This document shows, in pieces, positions 37,627 through 47,013 of a stretch of 64,000 bases of DNA. This stretch comes from an uncultured Alphaproteobacteria bacterium (GTDB taxonomy: Bacteria; Pseudomonadota; Alphaproteobacteria; Paracaedibacterales; CAIULA01), in assembly GCA_903899945.1 (NCBI GenBank), contig CAIULA010000008.1:62001-126000 (forward strand), given 5' to 3'. Within the stretch, counting starts at the first letter, position 1, and every line of letters begins with the position of its first letter. Under the pieces are notes generated by a model. The model saw only the letters and a list, made by a program, of their open reading frames with translations. It made no database searches and was not told the DNA's origin. Position numbers and translations under genes: made by a program.

Positions 37627-38696
37627 AAAGATTCCAGATTTTTTTTATTGCGATCATCTGTCTTCTAGAAAGTCAGCAAGGAAGTGCACATGCAACAGAA
37701 ATTCAAGAAGATGTAAAGAAAAGCCTTATTCAAATTACTCAAAAATTACAAACTTATGAAATGAGTCTTTCTGGGGTCGAAAAAGAGCTTAAACTTTTAA
37801 AAAATAAAGAACGCGAAGTATTTGCATTAATCGCCAAACAACAGCATATCCTAGTATCTACTCTGCAAAGCCTTAAACATTGGAGGGAATATTCGCCTAT
37901 CCTTATTGCATTGTCTTCGGTTTCCTTAGATGATTTGGTTCACAGCTTTCTTATACTGCAGTCTTGCGCGCCTAAACTTGAAAGACAAAATCGATCCATT
38001 TTGGATGCTCTTAAAAAAGTGGTTGAGTTGCGAAGCCAGATTCAAAAACACAACGATGACTATATAAAATTAAAGGGATATTATCAGGAAAGTCTTAAAT
38101 CTCAAGCTAATTTGTTTGAGACTAAATTCCAAGAGTATCCTCTCCCAGAAACACCAGAAATTAAAAAACTTCAGGAAATAGCTAAGGAATTTAAAACAGC
38201 TTCATTGCAAGAAGTATTAACTCAACTTTCAAGCTTTTTCTCAAAAACCGAGGATAAAAAAGATCCTGAACTGAAATTAATTCATGTGGCGGTAGGAGAA
38301 TCATTTCAATCGTGCAAAGGATCATCTTGCCTTCCTGGTGGGACCAAAAATGACTTAGCAATTAAGGTTTCAACGAGAGGCGAGGCTCAGGTTGTAAGTC
38401 CTTGTGATGCAATGGTTGTTTATATAGGATCTGTAGCTGAAAAAAGTCAACTGATCATTTTAAAAAAAGATGAATATTTTGTAGTGATTAGTGGACTGGG
38501 GTCTGTAAATTGCCGTATTGGTGAAAGTGTCCAAGAGGGTGAACCTATAGGGTGTGCTTTAAGTTGGGCCGCAAATGAATTTCGAAAAGATTTTAAAAGT
38601 GAAGAAAAGGTTATTAACCTTCAACTGGCAAGAGGATTGCAGTTTATTGATTCAACCCCCTATTTAAGGCATACATCTAATGATAAAAAAATTTAG
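37623..38696 (+). CDS. EnvC-like murein hydrolase activator, degenerate LytM domain
   Basis: The 357-residue protein has a signal peptide (about residues 1-24) and a long coiled-coil region from about 30 to 210. A C-terminal LytM-like domain carries the sequences VVSPCDAMVVYIGSV and GLGSVNCRIGESVQEGEPIG. The zinc-binding His and Asp of active M23 peptidases are missing, as in EnvC, which activates amidases at the division septum. Its place between gpmI and ctpA is conserved in many proteobacteria and supports the call. Confidence 0.8.
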   Translation: MKRFQIFFIAIICLLESQQGSAHATEIQEDVKKSLIQITQKLQTYEMSLSGVEKELKLLKNKEREVFALIAKQQHILVSTLQSLKHWREYSPILIALSSVSLDDLVHSFLILQSCAPKLERQNRSILDALKKVVELRSQIQKHNDDYIKLKGYYQESLKSQANLFETKFQEYPLPETPEIKKLQEIAKEFKTASLQEVLTQLSSFFSKTEDKKDPELKLIHVAVGESFQSCKGSSCLPGGTKNDLAIKVSTRGEAQVVSPCDAMVVYIGSVAEKSQLIILKKDEYFVVISGLGSVNCRIGESVQEGEPIGCALSWAANEFRKDFKSEEKVINLQLARGLQFIDSTPYLRHTSNDKKI

Positions 38697-39882
38697 TTTT
38701 CTAGTATGTTTTGTGTTTTTGCTGAGTGCGTGTAGCAAAGAAAATTCTGATAAGAGTCAGAATGCAAAGGACACCTTAGAGGCTTTGTTACCAGAAGTTA
38801 TTGATAAAATAAATCAAGACTATGTAACCAATGTCTCGGATGAAAAATTAGTAGAGGGTGCTTTAAATGGGATGTTGTCTGCCTTAGATCCATATTCCAT
38901 GTATTTGAATCAAAAGGATTTTGAACGATTAAACGAATTTACTAAAGGGGAATTTACCGGAATTGGGGCACAAATTATCGTAACCAAAGGGGTTATAAAA
39001 ATTATTGCTTCAATTGATGATACTCCGGCGCATAACGCGGGATTAAAGTCGGGGGATTCTATAACTCATATAAATGGCCAAGAAGTCCATAGATTATCTT
39101 TTAATGAAATAGCTGATCAACTTCATGGGGCTCCTGGTAGTGAGGTTTCCTTAACTATATCCAGGTTCGATTCTGAACCATTTATAGTAAAGCTGATAAG
39201 GGCTGTTATCAAAGTGAATCCTGTTAAGTTTAGCGTGAAAGATGATATTGCCTATATTCGTATCAGTACCTTTAATGAATCTGCTTCCATAAAACTTCAA
39301 GAAGCCTTGAAAGAATTAAAGACCTATCAAAAAGTTCAGGGGCTCATTTTGGATTTGAGAAATAATCCCGGAGGCACATTAGAGCAAGGTATTGCCGTTG
39401 CAAGTTTGTTTTTGGACTCGGGGATTGTTGTCGATATCAAAAGTCGCAAACCTGACAACAACCAAACAATCCATACAAATGGTAGCGATTTAGCTAAGGG
39501 TATTCCTATGGTTGTGCTTATAAATAAAGGATCTGCATCTTCATCAGAAATTGTAGCAGGGGCGTTGAAAGATCATAAAAGAGCCATTCTTATGGGGACT
39601 CCTTCTTTTGGTAAAGGGTCTGTACAGACGGTGTTTTCAATGCCAGGATATGGTGGAATTTGCTTAACAACAGCCACTTTCTTTACCCCTAAAGGAAATG
39701 AAATTCAAAATAAAGGTATTGAGCCTGATATCATTGTCGAAGAACCAACAAAAGACAAAGAAGAGGCAATTAAGAAAATTGATATACCATTTGCATTAGA
39801 GAAATCAGATTATCAGTTGCAAAGAGCTGTTGATCTTTTAAAGGGATTATCCTTATTTCAAATCAAGACCTCTAATGATTGA
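38680..39882 (+). CDS. ctpA: Carboxyl-terminal processing protease CtpA, lipoprotein
   Basis: This S41 protease trims exported proteins in the periplasm. The 400-residue protein has a lipobox LSAC (Cys18) and a PDZ domain at about 95-170. The catalytic dyad is S287 (KGSASSSE) and K312 (SFGKGSVQ). Its start overlaps the end of the EnvC-like gene by 17 bases, indicating coupled translation. Confidence 0.95.
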   Translation: MIKKFSFLVCFVFLLSACSKENSDKSQNAKDTLEALLPEVIDKINQDYVTNVSDEKLVEGALNGMLSALDPYSMYLNQKDFERLNEFTKGEFTGIGAQIIVTKGVIKIIASIDDTPAHNAGLKSGDSITHINGQEVHRLSFNEIADQLHGAPGSEVSLTISRFDSEPFIVKLIRAVIKVNPVKFSVKDDIAYIRISTFNESASIKLQEALKELKTYQKVQGLILDLRNNPGGTLEQGIAVASLFLDSGIVVDIKSRKPDNNQTIHTNGSDLAKGIPMVVLINKGSASSSEIVAGALKDHKRAILMGTPSFGKGSVQTVFSMPGYGGICLTTATFFTPKGNEIQNKGIEPDIIVEEPTKDKEEAIKKIDIPFALEKSDYQLQRAVDLLKGLSLFQIKTSND

Positions 39883-39932
39883 GTTTTCATTAAAGTCAAA
39901 TCAATTATGGGTCGCATTTAGAAAGATTATAC

Positions 39933-40430
39933 ATGACAAGTTCTGATTCTTCAGCTTTTCGTTTGGGGGTTGGCATTATGCTGGTAAATGCGGACAAAAA
40001 AGTTTTTGTTGGTAGGCGTATTGATCAAACTCGTCAAAAAGAGAATGATATAGTTTCTAAAGTCTGGCAAATGCCACAAGGAGGTATTGATTCAGGAGAA
40101 CACTTAGAAGAGGCTCTGTGGAGAGAAATGGATGAAGAGATAGGATGTTCAAAAGGCGAGATCATTGCTGAAAGTAAAGAATGGTACTCGTATGATTTGC
40201 CTTTGGATCTGCAAATAAGGCTCTGGGGAGGGCGTTTTCAGGGGCAAAAGCAAAAATGGTTTCTTGTGAAGTTTTTAGGTGACGAGAAAGATATTAACTT
40301 AAACACCCATTACCCTGAATTTTCCTCATGGAAGTGGGTTGACTGTGATGAGTTAATTGACATTATAGTTCCTTTTAAAAAAGAGCTATACAAAAAGATT
40401 GTTGGGGAATTTAAGTGGTATTTTGAATAA
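39933..40430 (+). CDS. rppH: RNA pyrophosphohydrolase, Nudix family
   Basis: RppH removes pyrophosphate from the 5' end of mRNA and so starts decay, and in related bacteria also acts on dinucleoside polyphosphates. The 165-residue protein has a perfect Nudix box at residues 50-71, with REMDEEIG at its end. The family features KVWQMPQGGID and the late WFLVKFLGDE are also present. It follows ctpA by 50 bases and is convergent with the M23 peptidase gene. Confidence 0.93.
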   Translation: MTSSDSSAFRLGVGIMLVNADKKVFVGRRIDQTRQKENDIVSKVWQMPQGGIDSGEHLEEALWREMDEEIGCSKGEIIAESKEWYSYDLPLDLQIRLWGGRFQGQKQKWFLVKFLGDEKDINLNTHYPEFSSWKWVDCDELIDIIVPFKKELYKKIVGEFKWYFE

Positions 40431-40448
40431 GCTCCTTGAGCGGTAAGG

Positions 40449-41846
40449 TTACCCAATCAGTGTTTGTTTAGAATTATATCTTGCAAATTGCTTGTTTTGT
40501 GATAGTCCGGCAAGTTGCATATCTACTTCGCGTTTAGATTTATTAAACATTTCAAGATCTTTGCCGGTTAATTGTGTTGTGGGCATTTGTTTGATTGTTA
40601 ATGGGTTAATATGGACTTTATTTAAAAGGACTCCATAATGCAGATGACATCCTCTTGCAAGGCCGGTATCTCCAACATGCCCAATAACTTGTCCTTGCGC
40701 AACAGGAGCACCTGCTTTAATTCCATTAGAAATTTTACTGAGATGAGCATACTCGGTTTCATAACCACCGGAATGCCTTATCTTTATGTATTTTCCAAAA
40801 TCACCATTATACCCTGCTTTTTCAACAACACCCGAACCAGCTGCCATTACGTTTGTTCCGCGGGGAGCGCCAAAGTCAACTCCTTTATGGGCCCGTGTAA
40901 ATCCTAAGATTGGGTGTTTTCTTTTTCCAAATTTTGAAGTTATATGCATTTTCTTCGGATCAATTGGTGTGTGAAGAAGAGCTCTTATAACGCTTTCCCC
41001 TTTGGGTGTGTAATATCCAGCATGAGAATTCTGGGGGGTAAATCGATATAATTTGTGAGGTTGTCCATGAGATAATATAGCAATGTACTCAAGATTTCCT
41101 GTTTTTACCACATCTCCTTCATGGTCATGATGTTCTTCGTATATCAATTCATAAGGGTCACCTTTTTTAATATCATGTTGAAAGTTCATGGTATAACTAA
41201 GAGCTTTTATGGCTTCGTGAACGATTTTAGGAGGGACTTTCTGTTTTAGGAGGGCGTTGTAAAAACTGGATTTTATGGATCCCTCAACTTTTCGAATAAC
41301 TTTTTTAAGTTGAGCTGTATGCTTTATAACCTTAAATCCGCCATTTTCGTTTTTATTCAAAATGATTTGGTATTCAAGGCTGGGTTTAAATTCTAATTCT
41401 AAAAGGCTTATGCCATTTCGTTCTTCATCGTAATGATATTTGACAAGGATTGATTGACCGATTTTTAAATCCCTAACATCATACGTTTTATGTAGAACTT
41501 TTGTTGCACTTTCAATTTCTTTTGCTGAGATTCCCACATTAGCTAAGAGAGAACTGATTGTGTCTCCTTTGCCAACTTGGAGCATTTGCTGTTTTTCAGC
41601 ACTCAGTTGAGCATTAGCAAACAGCGAATTTGCAGTTGTTGGTGAAGAAGATGAGGGCGTGATCCCAAATGCAGATGCGTTCTTGTTAATATCGGCAGAC
41701 TGATCATTTCCAGCTGCAGAAGACATGTTTTCAACTTCACGTTCAAGACTATTTTGGAGTTCATATCCTATATAGTACTCACGTGCAGCAATCAAACAGG
41801 CCAACATCATTAACACCACACTGATAATGTGAGAGTGCCTTTTCAA
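40449..41846 (-). CDS. M23 murein DD-endopeptidase, MepM-like
   Basis: The 465-residue protein has an N-terminal membrane anchor (about 6-22), a LysM-like segment (QVGKGDTISSLLANVGIS) and a second OapA-like region. The active C-terminal M23 domain has the zinc motif HKGVDFGAP and the late HLHYGVLLN. It cuts peptide cross-links in peptidoglycan to allow wall growth. It is a single-gene unit and a natural partner for the degenerate EnvC-like protein, although activation of MepM by EnvC is not known. Confidence 0.9.
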   Translation of the reverse strand: MKRHSHIISVVLMMLACLIAAREYYIGYELQNSLEREVENMSSAAGNDQSADINKNASAFGITPSSSSPTTANSLFANAQLSAEKQQMLQVGKGDTISSLLANVGISAKEIESATKVLHKTYDVRDLKIGQSILVKYHYDEERNGISLLELEFKPSLEYQIILNKNENGGFKVIKHTAQLKKVIRKVEGSIKSSFYNALLKQKVPPKIVHEAIKALSYTMNFQHDIKKGDPYELIYEEHHDHEGDVVKTGNLEYIAILSHGQPHKLYRFTPQNSHAGYYTPKGESVIRALLHTPIDPKKMHITSKFGKRKHPILGFTRAHKGVDFGAPRGTNVMAAGSGVVEKAGYNGDFGKYIKIRHSGGYETEYAHLSKISNGIKAGAPVAQGQVIGHVGDTGLARGCHLHYGVLLNKVHINPLTIKQMPTTQLTGKDLEMFNKSKREVDMQLAGLSQNKQFARYNSKQTLIG

Positions 41847-42031
41847 CCCTATATTCTCCTTACTTTACATATGATTATTGATGAATAAAGTTTTATTTAT
41901 TTTTTTATTGTAACTGTTTTTTGTTAGTTTAAATTTTGACAAATGAATTGTCATCTTATGAGTAATACGTCTCTATATAATAATAAAAAAAAACCAGTAA
42001 TGATAGAAAATTATACAGATCAATAAATATT
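41847..42031. other. Intergenic region without a recognised gene
   Basis: This very AT-rich stretch lies upstream of the M23 gene and downstream of lpxB. It should hold the M23 promoter, but no clear -35/-10 pair stands out. Confidence 0.5.
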
Positions 42032-43168
42032 TTAGCTACAATGCTCAAGAATGACTTTTGCAGCAACGCTGCTTGGACTGTCTGATGTTAAAGGGTAAAG
42101 TCGCTTAGTTGCTTCTAAGAGATGTGGTTTCATTTCTCTTCCTTTGGAGTTTAAAATTTTCTCCAATGCCGCTGTTAGTTGATCCGCAGTACAGTCCTTT
42201 TGGAGTTTTTCATCAACAACAGTTTTTCCAAGCAAAATGTTAATTAGACAAACATTTCTTATTTTCACTAACTTCTTAATAATAAAATACGTTAAAAAAG
42301 AAACTTTGTAAGCAATAACCATTGGTAAATTTGCAAAAGCTAATTCTAAGGAAACTGTCCCACTTGCAGCTAACGCAGCATCTGATGCAAAAAAAGCTGC
42401 ATATTTTTCAGTAATAGAGGTGACAAGTGTGTAAGTTAACTTTGTTCCTTTTAAAGTCTTAGATAAAATAGGAGCTAAATGAGGAAGGGTTGGAAAAACG
42501 AGATGAAGATCTTTTATCTTCTTTGAAAGTAATTCTGCGGTTTCAATAAAAATAGGAAGTAGTTTGTTAATTTCTCCCATCCGACTTCCGGGTAAAATAC
42601 TTAATACTATAGCATTTTCCGGTATTTTGTGATGGTTTCTAAATGTAGGGTCTGACTTAATTGTTTGCTCTGTTAATGGGTGTCCAACAAAAGTAGTAGG
42701 GAGATTATATTTTTCAAAATAAGGAGGCTCAAAGGGAAACAAAGTCAATAAGTGATCAACTTTAGCGGCTAATTTCTGAGCTCTTCCTTCTCTCCAAGCC
42801 CAGACACTAGGGGCAACATAATGAACAATTGGAATGCTTGTTTTATCTTTTATTTTTTTTGCAACTCTTAAACAAAAACCAGGTGAGTCAATTGTTACAA
42901 CAACATCAGGTTTTTTTTGAACAATGTCATCTGCGGTTTGACGAATGCGTTTTAGGATATGAAGTGCATGAGGTAAAACTTCAGTTAGCCCCATCAGAGA
43001 TAATTCTTGCATAGGGAATAAGCTGCTTAGGCCCTCAGTTTCCATCAAAGAACCGCCAATGCCGATAATGTTTACATCAGGAGAGAGTGTTTTTAAAGCC
43101 TTTATTAATCCAGCTCCTAAGAAATCTCCCGAGGCTTCACCAGCAATTAGATAAATCGTTTTAGCCAT
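42032..43168 (-). CDS. lpxB: Lipid-A-disaccharide synthase
   Basis: LpxB joins UDP-2,3-diacylglucosamine and lipid X to the lipid A disaccharide on the inner membrane. The 378-residue protein begins MAKTIYLIAGEASGDFLG and has GIGGSLMETEGL, the VVTIDSPGFCLR motif, YVAPSVWAWREGRA and LPGSRMGEI. The ATG at 43168 was chosen by family alignment and gives an eight-base overlap with lpxI; an upstream ATG would lie deeper in lpxI. Confidence 0.97.
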   Translation of the reverse strand: MAKTIYLIAGEASGDFLGAGLIKALKTLSPDVNIIGIGGSLMETEGLSSLFPMQELSLMGLTEVLPHALHILKRIRQTADDIVQKKPDVVVTIDSPGFCLRVAKKIKDKTSIPIVHYVAPSVWAWREGRAQKLAAKVDHLLTLFPFEPPYFEKYNLPTTFVGHPLTEQTIKSDPTFRNHHKIPENAIVLSILPGSRMGEINKLLPIFIETAELLSKKIKDLHLVFPTLPHLAPILSKTLKGTKLTYTLVTSITEKYAAFFASDAALAASGTVSLELAFANLPMVIAYKVSFLTYFIIKKLVKIRNVCLINILLGKTVVDEKLQKDCTADQLTAALEKILNSKGREMKPHLLEATKRLYPLTSDSPSSVAAKVILEHCS

Positions 43169-43973
43169 TTTTAATTCCAACAATAAATAGCCCCAATTCA
43201 TCGGCTAGTTTTATGGTTTGTTCATAATCTACGACTTGAGTAAGGTTTGCTTCTGCTGCAATGCCGACAAAACCGGCTTTTTTTAGGTCTCTAATTGTTT
43301 CTGGGCCAATTGTCGGAAGATCAATTTTTTTATTTTGCCCTGCTTTGGCCATCTTAACCAAAACGCCACCTGATCCTTGGCGTTTTAGTAATGCGCTTCG
43401 TTCAATTAAAGCCTTGGTTCCTTCTATTGCTTCAACTCCAAGAACGAGCCCCTGTTGAACAACGATCGATTGCCCAACATCCAATGGAGACAATGTTTTC
43501 AAGATTTGAACGCCTCGGTCAATGTCAAGACAGTCATCAGGAGTAGGGGAGGTTTTTGTTAAAATGCCAGGATGAAGCATAAGATTATCTAAAAAATCAT
43601 TTGGGTTAAGAATTTCAAAGCCTTCTTTTTCTAAAAGTTTCAAGATTCCTGATAACAAAGCATCATCACCTTTCATGGCTTTTATGCTAAGTTTTTGGAG
43701 CCATTTTGCTCCGACCCAATCAACATGCAGTTCTTTTAAGCTTGGACGTTTGATATTGCCGGCAAAGACAATTTGTTTAACATTGTGCTTTTTAAAGTGA
43801 GCTAGGATTTTTCCAATTGATCCAAGTGAAAATTGAGCGTAGGGGACGTTCATTTCATCGAGGTCGGTCTGTGATTCAAATCCAATGACAATTATGCAAG
43901 TGTTGTTTTTTTTGCAGCTTCGAATGATCTCAAGGGGGAGATTACCACCACCAGCAATAAGAGCAAGGGTCAT
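43161..43973 (-). CDS. lpxI: UDP-2,3-diacylglucosamine pyrophosphatase LpxI
   Basis: LpxI makes lipid X, the step before LpxB, and is the alphaproteobacterial replacement for LpxH. The 270-residue protein has the family signatures ALIAGGGNLPLEI, FAGNIKRPSL, DLDIDRGVQ-like DCLDIDRGVQILK and DLPTIGPETIRDL. Overlap with lpxB shows that the two consecutive enzymes are coexpressed. Confidence 0.95.
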   Translation of the reverse strand: MTLALIAGGGNLPLEIIRSCKKNNTCIIVIGFESQTDLDEMNVPYAQFSLGSIGKILAHFKKHNVKQIVFAGNIKRPSLKELHVDWVGAKWLQKLSIKAMKGDDALLSGILKLLEKEGFEILNPNDFLDNLMLHPGILTKTSPTPDDCLDIDRGVQILKTLSPLDVGQSIVVQQGLVLGVEAIEGTKALIERSALLKRQGSGGVLVKMAKAGQNKKIDLPTIGPETIRDLKKAGFVGIAAEANLTQVVDYEQTIKLADELGLFIVGIKNG

Positions 43974-44345
43974 GTTAACGATTTATTAAGAATTTACATC
44001 TAAATTTATATCTACCATGTTCACAACGAAAAGGCTTTATCAATGTTGACTAAGAATGTACGCAATTTTTTAATTGGGATTCTTTATATCACTCCAATGA
44101 TAAAGACAATCTAAAAGCACATAACAAAGTAATTAAGAAACATTTCCAAGCGTTTTGTTGGTAGTTGAATTTTTTGGATAGATTCACTTTCGCTTTTAAA
44201 AAGGGCGATTGACATAAAAAAAGAAGCTGATATGATTATTGTTACATAAATCATAAAGCAGACTTTTCAAGCAACTTATAGACACAACATTTAGGAATTT
44301 TTATCTCTTATAATTTTTTTGATTTTTTTTATGGAGGGTGGAGTT
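43974..44345. other. Intergenic region of about 370 bases without a recognised gene
   Basis: The stretch between divergent lpxI and the small membrane protein gene is AT-rich and holds only very short ORFs without ribosome-binding sites. It must contain promoters for both sides. No RNA gene or strong hairpin was recognised. Confidence 0.5.
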
Positions 44346-44603
44346 ATGAATAATTTTAATACACAACACAAATACACTGAACCAATGGTATCCACAACTC
44401 GTTTTAATAACAACATTGCGAAACGCAATCGATCAACAACGTTTCTTCATTGCCAAACGAAAGAAGACAAAATCATCAGAAATCTTTGGTTTGTTTTTGT
44501 TCTTACTGTTTTTGTATTTCTTTCAGTTTTGTGGTATTTTAGGGGCGAATTTTTTGATGCTGAATTTCCTTTGAATCATGAGTTTCTAGCGGCTCATTTT
44601 TAA
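44346..44603 (+). CDS. Small single-pass membrane protein of unknown function
   Basis: The 85-residue protein begins MNNFNTQHKYTEPMVSTTRF after a strong GGAGGGTGGAG. It has a polar N-terminal half and one membrane segment at about residues 46-63 (LWFVFVLTVFVFLSVLWYF), then a short acidic tail. No family is recognised. It is convergent with prfA and shares a terminator-like hairpin with it. Confidence 0.6.
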   Translation: MNNFNTQHKYTEPMVSTTRFNNNIAKRNRSTTFLHCQTKEDKIIRNLWFVFVLTVFVFLSVLWYFRGEFFDAEFPLNHEFLAAHF

Positions 44604-44629
44604 AATACTATGTCTTGGTCTAGTATTTT
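44602..44629. terminator. Likely bidirectional terminator between convergent genes
   Basis: AAAATACTA and TAGTATTTT form a perfect 9-bp inverted repeat around a 10-base loop. The A and T runs at the ends would give a T tract in both directions. It lies between the small membrane protein gene and prfA. Confidence 0.65.
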
Positions 44630-44648
44630 CCAAAGAAAAAGCTTATTT

Positions 44649-45728
44649 TCATTCAACATCTTCAGATAGTTTTGCGGCTTGATGTTCGGCAATGAGAGCA
44701 TCAAGCAGTTCGTCCAATGCTTGACCTTCCATGATCTGTTCGATTTTATAAAGGGTGAGGTTTATACGGTGGTCACTGACTCGGCCTTGAGGAAAGTTAT
44801 AAGTGCGGATTCTTTCAGATCTATCGCCTGAACCAACTTGATTTTTACGGGATGCTGCTCGTTCAGCGTCTTTGCGCATACGTTCTGCTTCATAAAGACG
44901 GGCACGAAGAATCTTCATTGCTTTGGCCCTGTTTTTATGCTGAGACCGTTCATCCTGCTGGGTAACAACAACACCCGTTGGCATATGGGTAATGCGAACA
45001 GCGCTGTCTGTTGTGTTAACATGCTGACCGCCAGCACCTGATGCTCTGTAAACATCGATCTGCAAATCTTTTTCATCGATGTGAATATCAACGTCTTCAA
45101 CTTCAGGCAAAACCGCAACGGTGGCGGCGGATGTGTGAATACGTCCGCTTGCCTCTGTTTCTGGGACGCGCTGAACCCTGTGAACACCTGATTCAAATTT
45201 TAGGCGTGCAAAAACGCCTTTGCCGCTGATTGATGCGCTGGCTTCACGAATGGCGCCAAGACCTGTGTCGGTACTATTTAAAAGTTCAAATTTCCATCCT
45301 TGGATCGCCGCATATCGCTGATACATCCTTAAAAGGCTTGCAGCAAATAATCCGGCTTCTTCACCGCCTGTGCCGGCTCTTACCTCTAAAATAGCGCTTC
45401 TATCATCGTCTGCATCTTTAGGCAATAAAAGAATACGAAGATTTTGTTCCATTTCAGGGAGTTTATTTTTAAGATCATGCCATTCACTTTCAGCAAGCGC
45501 TTTCATTTCTGAATCTACACTAGCATCAGACATAAGCGCCTCAGCTTCTTTTAGATCATCTTTACATTTATGTAATTCACGAATGGCTGCAACAATGCCC
45601 GTTAGATCTGAATATTCCTTCGAAAGTTTAGCAAAGTCATTGGGATCAGACATGGTATGAGTTGCAAGCGCATCGCTGAGCTCTTCGTGACGCTGAATAA
45701 GGCGATTTAGTTTTTGATCAAATGACAT
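44649..45728 (-). CDS. prfA: Peptide chain release factor 1
   Basis: RF1 ends translation at UAA and UAG. The 359-residue protein has the catalytic GGQ at 233-235 and the PxT anticodon-like motif PET at 189-191, which separates RF1 from RF2. It is of normal length. It lies downstream of hisS by ten bases and is probably in the operon ileS-hisS-prfA. Confidence 0.98.
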   Translation of the reverse strand: MSFDQKLNRLIQRHEELSDALATHTMSDPNDFAKLSKEYSDLTGIVAAIRELHKCKDDLKEAEALMSDASVDSEMKALAESEWHDLKNKLPEMEQNLRILLLPKDADDDRSAILEVRAGTGGEEAGLFAASLLRMYQRYAAIQGWKFELLNSTDTGLGAIREASASISGKGVFARLKFESGVHRVQRVPETEASGRIHTSAATVAVLPEVEDVDIHIDEKDLQIDVYRASGAGGQHVNTTDSAVRITHMPTGVVVTQQDERSQHKNRAKAMKILRARLYEAERMRKDAERAASRKNQVGSGDRSERIRTYNFPQGRVSDHRINLTLYKIEQIMEGQALDELLDALIAEHQAAKLSEDVE

Positions 45729-45738
45729 TTAAAACTCA

Positions 45739-46995
45739 TTAAATTAGAGAAGATAGGTGTGAAATAAGTTGGCTTGAATCAACAAAAGTCTCTTTGTTGG
45801 TTTCGATCTCAACGGATTGTAATTTGCGAACTTTTACCTTTTTCTGGGCCAATTCGTCGCTACCAAAAACGACAGCAATGTTACAAAGAGCCTTGTCGGC
45901 TTGTCTAAAACGTTTGCCTAAATTTCCTTTCAGAAATATCTCTGAAGTGAATCCTTTTAATCTTAGCTCTTGCGTTAAACGAATGGCTTCCAGTTCAAGC
46001 TCGTCTCCAATAGGAATAACGGCAATTCGCAAACTTGGTTTTGTTTGGAATTCTGGTAATAATAAAGCCAAACGATCAAGACCAACAGCCCAGCCAACGC
46101 CTGGTATAGATGGTCCGCCCATTTGCTGCATCAACCCATCATAACGCCCGCCACCACCAAGGGCATCCTGAGCGCCAAGAGATGTTGTTTTAAATTCAAA
46201 AGCTGTGTGACAATAATAATCAAGACCACGAACCAAATGTGGATTCAGTTCAAAATCAATCTTTAGAATGTTTAAGCCATTTAAAACAGTTTCAAAAAAT
46301 GCCTTTGATTCGCTACTTAAATAGGCTTCAAATTTGGGAGTGTTTGCGCTAATTTTTTGATCATTTTCGTCTTTTGAATCTAAAATTCGTAAGGGATTGC
46401 GATGGAGTCTAGATTGGCTATCTTCGGATAAATCATTTTCATATTTTGAAAAATACTTGATTAACGCGCCCTTATAACTTTGACGGCTTTCCATATCCCC
46501 TAAGGTGTTGAGATTAATCTTGTAATCTACTATACCAAGAGTCTTTAGAATATGATCGGCAAGGGCTATGCATTCAACGTCAGCAAATGGTGAATCTTGC
46601 CCCAAATATTCCACACCCAATTGGTAAAACTGACGATAACGACCTTTCTGGGGGCGTTCATAGCGAAACATAGGCCCTGAATAGATACGTTTTTGAGGCA
46701 ACGTTTGGGTCAGTTTCTCGCTAATAATAGCTCTAATAACAGATGCCGTTCCTTCAGGACGAAGCGTCATTGATTCATTATTGCGATCAGAAAATGTATA
46801 CATTTCCTTGCCTACGATATCCGATGTTTCTCCTAAAGTTCTTTTGAAAACCGAGGTGTATTCAACAATTGGTGTTTCAATCGATTCATAATTGTAAAGC
46901 GTAGCAATTTCTTCTGCTGTTTTAACAATATGCTTTTGACGATCTAATTCCTCTCCTAAAAGATCCCGCATGCCGCGAACTGGTTGTAAAGACAT
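45739..46995 (-). CDS. hisS: Histidyl-tRNA synthetase
   Basis: HisS charges tRNA(His). The 418-residue class II enzyme shows PVRGMRDLLGEE at the start, motif 2 around MFRYERPQKGRYRQFYQLG, the His-specific LVRGLDYYCHTAFEF, the glycine-rich ALGGGGRYDGL and motif 3 in GVGWAVGLDRL. A C-terminal anticodon-binding domain follows. It lies between ileS and prfA. Confidence 0.98.
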   Translation of the reverse strand: MSLQPVRGMRDLLGEELDRQKHIVKTAEEIATLYNYESIETPIVEYTSVFKRTLGETSDIVGKEMYTFSDRNNESMTLRPEGTASVIRAIISEKLTQTLPQKRIYSGPMFRYERPQKGRYRQFYQLGVEYLGQDSPFADVECIALADHILKTLGIVDYKINLNTLGDMESRQSYKGALIKYFSKYENDLSEDSQSRLHRNPLRILDSKDENDQKISANTPKFEAYLSSESKAFFETVLNGLNILKIDFELNPHLVRGLDYYCHTAFEFKTTSLGAQDALGGGGRYDGLMQQMGGPSIPGVGWAVGLDRLALLLPEFQTKPSLRIAVIPIGDELELEAIRLTQELRLKGFTSEIFLKGNLGKRFRQADKALCNIAVVFGSDELAQKKVKVRKLQSVEIETNKETFVDSSQLISHLSSLI

Positions 46996-47013
46996 AATTC
47001 CTGTTAACCTTTA